A stretch of DNA of 64,000 nt from Nitrobium sp046350935 (GTDB lineage Bacteria; Nitrospirota; Thermodesulfovibrionia; Thermodesulfovibrionales; Dissulfurispiraceae): contig JAXLZK010000018.1 in NCBI GenBank assembly GCA_046350935.1, positions 1-64,000 of the forward strand, in the 5' to 3' direction. The position numbers and the translations under genes were made by a program. Below are positions 52,874-61,300 of the stretch, piece by piece. How positions within the stretch are numbered: the first letter of the stretch is position 1; every line of letters starts with the position of its first letter. The notes under the pieces are model-generated. The model was not told the DNA's origin. It did no database searches and saw nothing but the letters and a program-made list of their open reading frames with translations.

Positions 52874-55446
52874 AGCGGACGGGTCTTGAAGGCATCCCTT
52901 TTTGCACCAAACGGGAGATGAAGGGGTGGTTTCGGGCTTCTGAGTCTTTCGGAGACCTGCTCCCCTACCGGGATTACGACCCCGCCACAGGGCTCTTCCT
53001 CCTGGGGGAGAAGGGCAGGAGCGAGCGCCATGTGGGAGCCATGTACGAGTTCAGGGGCTTTGTGCATGATGCTAACAGCCTCGATGGGCAGCGGCTCGAG
53101 ATCTCCGGCCTGATCGAATCAGCCCTCCTCAAGATCCCCGAAGGGTACGCCTTTCAGTTCATCGTGGACTCCGACAGGAATGTGGGCGCTTTCTTGCCGC
53201 CCCCGCTTGAGGAGGTGGACCCGGAAAGCGACCTCGACCTGCTCTATAACGAGCAGCTTGTCTTTCTGCACCGGAGCGCACAGCATGGGCTCTGGGACAA
53301 AAAGAGCGTCTTTCCCCGCCTCCTGCGCTTCTATATCTTCGTCTTTCCCGTCCCCCGCAAGGCGACCCTCGGGGAGAGGGCCGTAAGTGCTCTTGAGCGG
53401 GAGGAACTCGAGTCCGCGCTGCAGGATAGCGAAAAAAAGAAGAAGTTGTTCACCTCGAAGATAGCCCTCTTCGAGTCCTCGATGAAGAGCGCGGGCTTCC
53501 ACCTGAAGCGCTGCGCAGCCCAGGACCTCATCGACTACTTCTTCCAGCTCCTCCATAAAAGCATGTTCAAAGAGGGGGTGAGCGCCCCCTCCCACCTCCC
53601 GGGCATCGACCTGAGCGAGCAGGTGCTCCGCACCTTCCTCTACACCGACTACAAGTTCGTCTACGCGGACGGACATTACTACCGGAGCAGCGCGGCCACC
53701 AACGCCCCGGGCTATGTCTCCCCCTGCATCATGTACCGGATGCTCGGGGTGCCCGGAGACATTCACCTCTGCCTGACCGGGTATGTGCCGGTGCAGGACA
53801 AGGAGAGGAGCGCCTTGCGATGGAAGGGCAACTTTGCGGCCCACGGACTTTTGAACCCCTTCGGCAGGGAGGACAACAACAATGCGGCGATCCTCGCGGA
53901 CATCGACCTCATCGAAAAGGAGATGCTCCGGGGCAAAAAGATGTTTCACTTCGCCTTCACCATGATAAACATCGCGGAGAGCTATGAGCTGGCAAACTCC
54001 TACGCGAACAAGGCAAAAGACCGGCTTGCGGACCTGGAGATGCCCCTTCTGACGGACAACATCATCTCCCAGAGCCTCTTCAAGGGGAGCCTGCCCTTCC
54101 ACTACGCTCCCCTCACTCAGGACAACCACCTCTACCGCACCTTCAAGCTGCCCTCCCACTACTTCTCCCAGCTGGCGCCCTCCACCGGCTCGTGGCTGGG
54201 TACCCAGAGCCCCGCCATCGTAGGGCTCACCCGCACCTGCGAGCCTGCCTATCTGGACTTCTTCGACGGCACGGTTCCCCACTTCCTCATCTCCGGGGAC
54301 ACGGGCACGGGCAAGAGCGCCTTTTTCAACCTCCTCCTGCCCCGCTATTTGAAAAAAGGGGCGTGGGTCTTCATCATCGACCCCATGGGCTCCTTCACCA
54401 AATCCTGCACCCTATACGGGGGGGAGCGCATCTCCTTTGATCTGAACGATCCGGTCTCCTACAATCCTTTTGTGTGCGAGCTCGACAAGGAGAGGCTGGT
54501 CCTCCTCTCGAACTTCCTCGCCTCGATCATGACGAGGGCGGACGAGGAGCTCTCCCTCTCCGATACGATCGTCGTGGAGCGGGCCATCGAGCTCACCTTC
54601 GAGAAGATCGGGGCCTACAACGAGCACCCGGAGCTTGAGGACTTCAACAGCGTGCTCAAGGCGCACTTCGGGGAGCAGGGGAAGGCGCTGTCGGAGCGTC
54701 TGGGCTTCTATGTGGGCAGGGGGAAATACTCGAATTTTTTCCGGAGAGGCACGTTCGACCTCACCCGCCGCCTCACCCTCTTCGACATCAGCGGGTTAAG
54801 GGCGGCTCCTGACCTGATGCGGGCGATACTCTACAACATCATGCTCCTGATCGGAGAGCGGGTGCGGAAGCTGCCCGGCATGAAGATCCTGGGGATTGAC
54901 GAGGTCCACACCATCCTTTCGGAGTCCATGAACGCGGAGTTCGTCGAGAACGCCCTCCGGACCTACCGGCACCATCACACTGCCGTGGGGCTGATGATGC
55001 AGAAGATCTCGGACCCCCTGAAGTACGGCCGGGTGGGGGAGGTGATCCTTACCCAGCCCAACTTCCAGATCTTCTTCCACCAGCCCCGGCAGAGCGTGCT
55101 GGATGTGCTGGGGTATCTGGAGCTGATGGAGTCCGATGCGCAGGCGGTGGAGGAGCTGAGGACCGTGATGGGCTACTACAGCGAGGCGTTCATCCATGCG
55201 AAGAAGTTGAGGACGGGGGGCACGGGCAAGGGGGTGTTCCGGTTCCTCTCCACCCCGCTGAACTATGCAGCGTTCACCTCCGACCCCCCGGACAAGGACG
55301 TCTACGGCCCCCTCAAGGAGGAGATCAGGGCGCAGCAGGCGGGAGCGACGGAGAGGGAGGTGGAGCGGAGGACCCTCCGGGAGTTTGCCCGCCGGTACCC
55401 CCACGGGGTGGCGACCCCCGCCCTCAACCCGGAGGACGTATGGTAG
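52870..55446 (+). CDS. traC: TraC/VirB4-family secretion ATPase
   Basis: An 858-residue ATPase, the usual length of TraC. The N-terminal half binds the inner-membrane parts of the channel. The C-terminal RecA-like domain has Walker A GDTGTGKSAFF at about residues 476-486, IIDPMGSFTKSC next to it, Walker B with ILGIDEVHTILSE, and the family motif LMMQKISDPLKYG. It powers pilus growth and substrate translocation. It overlaps the preceding pilT-like gene by four bases and is followed by about 95 bases without a gene before traD. Confidence 0.88.
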   Translation: MKRTGLEGIPFCTKREMKGWFRASESFGDLLPYRDYDPATGLFLLGEKGRSERHVGAMYEFRGFVHDANSLDGQRLEISGLIESALLKIPEGYAFQFIVDSDRNVGAFLPPPLEEVDPESDLDLLYNEQLVFLHRSAQHGLWDKKSVFPRLLRFYIFVFPVPRKATLGERAVSALEREELESALQDSEKKKKLFTSKIALFESSMKSAGFHLKRCAAQDLIDYFFQLLHKSMFKEGVSAPSHLPGIDLSEQVLRTFLYTDYKFVYADGHYYRSSAATNAPGYVSPCIMYRMLGVPGDIHLCLTGYVPVQDKERSALRWKGNFAAHGLLNPFGREDNNNAAILADIDLIEKEMLRGKKMFHFAFTMINIAESYELANSYANKAKDRLADLEMPLLTDNIISQSLFKGSLPFHYAPLTQDNHLYRTFKLPSHYFSQLAPSTGSWLGTQSPAIVGLTRTCEPAYLDFFDGTVPHFLISGDTGTGKSAFFNLLLPRYLKKGAWVFIIDPMGSFTKSCTLYGGERISFDLNDPVSYNPFVCELDKERLVLLSNFLASIMTRADEELSLSDTIVVERAIELTFEKIGAYNEHPELEDFNSVLKAHFGEQGKALSERLGFYVGRGKYSNFFRRGTFDLTRRLTLFDISGLRAAPDLMRAILYNIMLLIGERVRKLPGMKILGIDEVHTILSESMNAEFVENALRTYRHHHTAVGLMMQKISDPLKYGRVGEVILTQPNFQIFFHQPRQSVLDVLGYLELMESDAQAVEELRTVMGYYSEAFIHAKKLRTGGTGKGVFRFLSTPLNYAAFTSDPPDKDVYGPLKEEIRAQQAGATEREVERRTLREFARRYPHGVATPALNPEDVW

Positions 55447-55542
55447 GCGCCAGGCCCTTGCGTACTTCAAGAAAGGCCGTGTCCCCTTTCCCCGCGGAAT
55501 GGTGCGGCGCAGAGGTCCTGGAGCGGGACGTGAAAAAAACAA

Positions 55543-57546
55543 ATGCGCCATCTTGAACAGATACTCAACAGAAGCCTTCTCGCGGCGATTGCGGACTCCC
55601 TTCGCACCGCAACAGGTCTGCTCCTCACTCCGAGCCAAGTCCTCGTTTTGCTTGTCGTGCTTGTCGGAGTGCCCTCAGTTCTCCTTGCCCTCTACGGGTT
55701 TCTCTATGCAAGGGCCGGAACGCACATCGGTGCTCACCCGGCGGCAACCGGGCGCTTTGCCACGGACCGTGAAGTCCTCAAAAATTTCCGGATTCCTACA
55801 AAGGGATACTTTTTCACGAGGTGGACGGCTATCGGAAGCAGTGTCCTTTTTATTCTGGGAGAGGCGGTGTTTTTCCTCCTGAAACGCGAAATCTCCCTCT
55901 CTCCTCTTCTTGTGCTGCTCCCGGTTTGCTTTTCCTGTGCGTCGGTCTATTTCGTGCTCACCGGTGAGAGAGGTCTCCTGCAGAGGCCTTCCGCGCGCAA
56001 CTACTTTCAGCTCGGCGCGTATAAAGGGGTGCGGGTCGGCATCCCCCTGCGGGACCGTCGTGAGGGCATCCTCGTGCCCGGTCCGACAGGATCGGGCAAA
56101 ACCTCGTCCTTTCTCCTCACGAACCTGCTCAACGATGCCTGCGGGGACAGTTCGGCGCTCGTCATCGACAGAAAGACCGACGAGGACATGGTGGACATCG
56201 TCGGGCACGCATGGCAGAAGCAGGGGAAAAAGGTGATCAACTTCGATCCCTACACCTGGAAGATGAATATAAATCCCCTCCTCCTGGTCGAGCCCGACTT
56301 CACCCGGCAGGATACGCACGATGCGATACAGGAGATCATCGAGTCCCTCTTCGGGAGTTACTTTGCCCGCGTCGGGGAGATGAAGCCCGATACCGACCAC
56401 TTCATAGGAAGGGAATACCGCCTCCTGAAGACGATCATCATGGCCGTTCTGAAGCTTCCCCCTCCGTATAGAAACCTGACGTCCGTGCTGGATGCGGTGA
56501 AGCTTTCTCCTGATGACCTGGTCAGGCTCATTGCCCGCGCCGGAGACGGGCAGGTGAGAGAGGAGCTCCGGTTCTTTAGCGAGTGCGGCGTTCAGGAAAA
56601 GGGGAATGCCCTGCAGGGGATCTACCGGAAGCTGCAGTTCCTGGACGGGCCGGTGATGCGGCAGGCCCTGGTCCGGAACGATTTCGACCTGGATGCCTTC
56701 TTCCGCGAACCCTGTCTCTTCGTTATCAAGGCCCCACTGCACAGGGAAGACATGGGCGCCCTGGCGAGCATGATTACCCGCCTCCTCCAGATGCGGCACT
56801 ACGAGTATGCGGCCCGGTGCGGCCGGGAGAGGAGGAGGCCCCGTCCCATATGGTACTACCTTGACGAGTTCGGCCACCTCAATCTGCCGAATGCCTCCGC
56901 GTTTGCCACTACCATACGCTCCTCCGGCGGCGGCCTGATACTCTGCGTGCAGGACAGGGAGGACCTCCGGGAGCTCGCGCGCACGCAGAAGTCGGGAAGC
57001 ACGAAGGCCTTCGAGTCCTCGCTGAGGACCGTGGTTGTCCTGCCCGGCTGCCATCAGGAAATGTGCAGGGAAATTGCCGCCTGGCTGGGGGACATACCGT
57101 TTAAGAACCGCTTTACGATGAGGGGGGTCTTCGAAATCCTCACTTTCCGTTACCAGCAGAGGACCGAGAGGGCGCCGCTCCTCACTCCTGATTCGCTTCA
57201 TTACCTGCACGAAGACCAATGCCTCGTTCTCACCAGAAAGAGGCCTTTTTTTGCGCTCCAGAAGCCGTACTACAAAGAAAAGAGATTCAAAGGAGTGATC
57301 GGCAAACCGGTAATGTTCTACATGCCCTCGCCGGTGCAGGAAATCAGGCGGGAGGATATCTCTGCGCTGCTGAAGGAGAGGCCGTCGGACATGCGGCTTT
57401 TGAGCGCGGCACCTGAAGCTCAGGACAAAAGGGAGACCGCAGGTCAGCCGGGAGATGAAGAAGTTCCGCCGCCGGTCGAAAGGAAGGTCCCGGGAGGGAG
57501 CTTCCAGGGCTTCGGAGAATACGAAGACCCGCTCGACAGCTTATGA
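55543..57546 (+). CDS. traD: TraD/VirD4-family coupling protein
   Basis: A 667-residue type IV coupling protein. Two hydrophobic N-terminal regions (about residues 25-52 and 88-135) anchor it in the inner membrane. The motor has Walker A GPTGSGKT at 180-187, ALVIDRKTDEDMVDIVGHAW, the FDPYTWKMNINPLL motif and Walker B WYYLDEFGHL, followed by LILCVQDREDLRELA. It brings the relaxase-DNA complex to the channel. Its presence shows that the element is built for DNA transfer, even though no relaxase is in this window. Its stop overlaps the next gene (ATGA). Confidence 0.88.
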   Translation: MRHLEQILNRSLLAAIADSLRTATGLLLTPSQVLVLLVVLVGVPSVLLALYGFLYARAGTHIGAHPAATGRFATDREVLKNFRIPTKGYFFTRWTAIGSSVLFILGEAVFFLLKREISLSPLLVLLPVCFSCASVYFVLTGERGLLQRPSARNYFQLGAYKGVRVGIPLRDRREGILVPGPTGSGKTSSFLLTNLLNDACGDSSALVIDRKTDEDMVDIVGHAWQKQGKKVINFDPYTWKMNINPLLLVEPDFTRQDTHDAIQEIIESLFGSYFARVGEMKPDTDHFIGREYRLLKTIIMAVLKLPPPYRNLTSVLDAVKLSPDDLVRLIARAGDGQVREELRFFSECGVQEKGNALQGIYRKLQFLDGPVMRQALVRNDFDLDAFFREPCLFVIKAPLHREDMGALASMITRLLQMRHYEYAARCGRERRRPRPIWYYLDEFGHLNLPNASAFATTIRSSGGGLILCVQDREDLRELARTQKSGSTKAFESSLRTVVVLPGCHQEMCREIAAWLGDIPFKNRFTMRGVFEILTFRYQQRTERAPLLTPDSLHYLHEDQCLVLTRKRPFFALQKPYYKEKRFKGVIGKPVMFYMPSPVQEIRREDISALLKERPSDMRLLSAAPEAQDKRETAGQPGDEEVPPPVERKVPGGSFQGFGEYEDPLDSL

Positions 57547-58361
57547 GACTCGAAAAGCTGTCGGACAGGGACTATGCGATCCTGAAGTATCTTGCCTACG
57601 GGCCGGGCAACATCGCTTCGATAGGGAAGAAGTTCTTCCCTGTGCAGAAGGACGAATACGACACTGCGCGGCAGGCGAAAGGGGCGAAAGCGGCTTTCTC
57701 AAAGTATTTGTATAAACGTATGGAGAAGCTCCGGAACGCGGGGCTCCTCCAGTATGAGAAAGCGGACCTCTATGAAAGTCCCATCGTGGTGCTGCAGGAG
57801 GAGGGCGCCCGCGAGGTCGTCATGAAATTCGGTTTCGACAGGGACAGCATCAGGGCTTCCTTTCCGAAGAGGAGCGAGCTCCGGCACGAGCTCATGCTGG
57901 CCTCCACCCTTCGCAAGATGGTAGAGGAGGCCGAAGAGCACGGCCTTTACAAGATCGAGTACATACATACTGCGTATTATGCGAAAAAGAGCCGGAAAAA
58001 GGGCGGCGGAAAGGAGAGGGCCGGTGAGCGCCTCTTCCCCGATTTCAGAGTGCGGATTGTACCCCATAGGGGGGAAGCCCGCACCTTCGATGGTGAAGTC
58101 GATGCAGGCAACCTCGGGCGCTCACTGGCCTGCAGGAAAGTGTTTTCACTCACCAATCCGGTCCTCGTTGTGGCACCCACTCCCCTGCGCCTCAGGAAAC
58201 TGTTCGAATACCTGCTGAACGGCATGCGGAAGGAGCCACGGGAAGCGCCGCTGCTCTATTTCGTCTTGTGGGGGCTCTTCGTAAAAAACGGCATGCGTTT
58301 CAGCGATGCGATTCTCTTCCCTTCGGGCGAGAGGGGCAAACTCCCCGTTGCGTGCTGGTAG
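57543..58361 (+). CDS. Replication-relaxation-like protein, possible relaxosome accessory
   Basis: A 272-residue cytoplasmic protein. The N-terminal part is a winged-helix-like domain (LSDRDYAILKYLAYGPGNIA, RMEKLRNAGLLQYEKADLYE). The middle has a HELMLASTLRKMVEEAEEHG segment, and the end of the domain has PDFRVRIV and TFDGEVDAGN. This combination resembles the replication-relaxation family of plasmid and integrative-element proteins, often found near the coupling protein or relaxase. Four-base overlap with traD supports a mobilisation role. It ends 16 bases before the RNA polymerase-like gene, so the three are likely one transcript. Confidence 0.5.
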   Translation: MRLEKLSDRDYAILKYLAYGPGNIASIGKKFFPVQKDEYDTARQAKGAKAAFSKYLYKRMEKLRNAGLLQYEKADLYESPIVVLQEEGAREVVMKFGFDRDSIRASFPKRSELRHELMLASTLRKMVEEAEEHGLYKIEYIHTAYYAKKSRKKGGGKERAGERLFPDFRVRIVPHRGEARTFDGEVDAGNLGRSLACRKVFSLTNPVLVVAPTPLRLRKLFEYLLNGMRKEPREAPLLYFVLWGLFVKNGMRFSDAILFPSGERGKLPVACW

Positions 58362-58377
58362 GCAGGAGGCGGGTGCG

Positions 58378-61300
58378 ATGGAAAGGCCGGCATTTCAGGC
58401 CGTGCGGCTCGGCATTCTCAGCTCAGAAAAGATGCTCTCCCTCTCGAGTGGGGAAGTTTCCTCTCCGGAGACCTTCGATGCGAAGACGCAAAGGCCGGTA
58501 AAGGGAGGCCTGCTATGCGAGCACATTTTCGGACCTCTGCGCAAGAACGAATGCCCCTGCGGGGGAAACAGGGGCGGGAAGCGGGGCGCGGCTGCCTGCG
58601 CGCGCTGCGGCGCGCCCCTGGTTGATCCCCGTGAGCGCAGAAGGCGTTTCGGGCATATCGCCCTTGCCGCCCCGGTTGTCCACGTATGGTACTACAAGGG
58701 GGGACAGAGTATTATTGCCCGCCTCCTCGGCCTCCCCTCGCGGAAAGTCGCGAGCCTCGTCCTGTACGAGCTGTATATAGTAATCGAGCCGGGGGAGTCA
58801 GGTCTCAGGGTCCATCAGTTTCTCGCCCCGAAAGAGTACGAGAAGCTGCATGCCGGGACGTCCGGCTTGCGTGCGGAAACCGGGGCCGAAGCGGTCAGAA
58901 CGCTCCTCAGACGGCTCGACCTTCCCTCCCTTGCCCGTGACCTGCGGGAGAGGGCAGCCTTCTCCCGGAGGGCGCTGGCCCGTCTCGAAGTGGTGGAGAA
59001 GTGCATCCGGTCCGGCGTCCGGCCCGAATGGCTGGTGATGGACGTCCTGCTCGTCCTGCCTCCGGACCTCAGGCCGACGCTCTTCCTGGACGACGGAGCG
59101 GTTGCCGAATCGGACCTGAACGCCCTCTACGCCAGAGTCATCCGCAAAAATCTGAATATCGGGAAAATGAGCCGTTTCGGTGCGCCGGAGATGCTCCTTG
59201 TCCTCGAAAAGAGGCAACTGCAGACCTCGGTAGATTGTCTGTTCAGCAACGGCAGGACCGCAGCGGTCGTTTCCCGCTTTCAAAGCCGCCCTTTACGCTC
59301 CCTGTCCGACCTGCTCGGCTCGAAGCAGGGGATTTTCAGGAAACACCTCCTGGCGAAACGGGTGGATTATTCCGCGAGGGCTCCTATTGTCGTGGGCCCC
59401 GAGCTGCGGCTGCACCAGGTGGGACTGCCCCGACTGATGGCCCTCGAGCTCTATAAGCCGTTCCTCTTTGCATACCTCATACGCAGGGGGTTTGCCCCCA
59501 CCCTCAGGCAGGCCCGGAGGCTCGTCGAGCAGAGGAGGCCGGAAGTGTGGGACGCCCTCGATGAAGCTGTCGCGGAGCACCCGGTCATCGTCAACAGGGC
59601 GCCTACCCTGCATATGCTGAGCATGCAGGCTTTTGACCCCGTGCTCGTCGGGGGCGGCGCCATTCGCCTCCACCCTCTGGTGTGCGCAGGCTTCAATGCT
59701 GATTTTGACGGGGACACCGTCGCGGTGCATCTGCCCCTCTCCTTCGAGGCCCAGACCGAGGCCCGCGTCCTCATGCTTTCGGTGAACAATCTCTTCCATC
59801 CGGCGACCGGGGCTCCTGCGGTGCTGCCTTCCCAGGATATTGTGCTGGGGCTCTACGTGCTTACCACGGCAAAAGAGGGGGGGAAAGGAGAGGGGATGAT
59901 CTTCGCGGACCAGGAAGAAGCGGAGCTCGCCTGCGAGAACGGAGTCGTCGAAGAACAGGCACGGGTAAAAGTCCGGGTGGACGGCTCTCTGGAGGACACG
60001 ACGGCGGGACGCGCCCTCCTCTTTGCCGTTCTCCCGTCAGGCATTCCTTTTTCGTGCATCAACAAAGCGCTGAGAAAAAGGGACATCGGCGCTCTTGTGG
60101 AGAAGTGTTATGCGGTGCAGGGGGCGGCGCGAACCGTACGGCTGCTTGACGATCTCAAGACCCTCGGCTACCGCACCGCCACCCGTTCGGGGATCTCCCT
60201 CTGTCTCGACGACCTGCACGTCCCCTCGGACAAGGCGGAGATCGTGGCGGAAGCGCAGCGGGAGGCTGAGGAGGTCATGTCCCATTACGCTCTAGGAAGG
60301 ATATCCGGGAACGAGCGGTACAATAAAGTTGTAGACATCTGGACAAAAGCGACCGAGAGGGTCGCCGATGCAGTCATGAAAGAGCTGCGGGAGCGCGGGG
60401 TCACCGAGGATGCCGCCTTTGCGGGCTGCGGCTTTGAGAGCATGCGCGGGTTCAATTCGCTCTTTATCATGGCGGACTCCGGGGCGCGGGGGGCCAAAAA
60501 CCAGATCAGGCAGGCCTCGGGCATGCGGGGCCTCATGGCGAAACCCTCCGGCGCTATTGTCGAGCTCCCGGTGACGGCGAGCCTCCGGGAGGGGCTGAGC
60601 GGCTTCCAGTACTTCTTGTCCGCCCACGGCGCCCGTACCGGAAGGGTGGCGGCTCCCCTGAAAACCCCTCTGTCGGGGTATTTCACGCGCCGGCTGGTCT
60701 ATGCTGTCCGGGACGTATCGATTACGACGGAGGACTGCGGGACTGTCGAAGGCGTCTGCAAGGAGGCGCTCAGGGACGGCGCGACAGTCCTGATCTCTCT
60801 GGAGGAGAGAATAAAGGGGAGCTATCTGGCCGACCTGGTAGTGCACCCGGTCGGCGGCGGAATTCTTGCTCCCTTCAATGCCCTCGTGGATGACGCAGTC
60901 GCCCGGGCGATTGCCTGCGCCGGTGTGGAAAGGGTCAGGGTGAGATCGCCTCTGACCTGCAAGGCGGAGAGGGGCGTCTGCGCCCGCTGCTACGGAACGA
61001 ACCTCGGGAGGCGTCTGCCCCCCGAAATCGGCGATGCAGTGGGCATCATCGCCGCACACTCCATCGGAGAGCCGGGCACCCAACTGACCCTCCGGTCGTT
61101 CCACGGGGGAGGCACCGCCTCGCTGAAGAGCGCCTCCGGCACGCTGGGGTGCCTCCACGGAGGCGTGGTGCGCTTCAATGACCTGAAATGCGTCAGGAGG
61201 AGCGACGCCGTCCTGGTCGTGGTCAACAGGGAGGGCAGCATCTCCCTGTTGGAGGAAGGGGGGAGGCGGGAGAGGGAAAGGCTGCCGGTTCTCTACGGAT

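Noticed and set aside
55675..57219. Long minus-strand frame of over 500 codons opposite traD
   Set aside because: It is the mirror of a well-supported coding frame in GC-rich DNA, has no ribosome-binding site and no family motif. Similar long shadows opposite traC, tapA-like pilus genes and the polymerase gene were dropped for the same reason.
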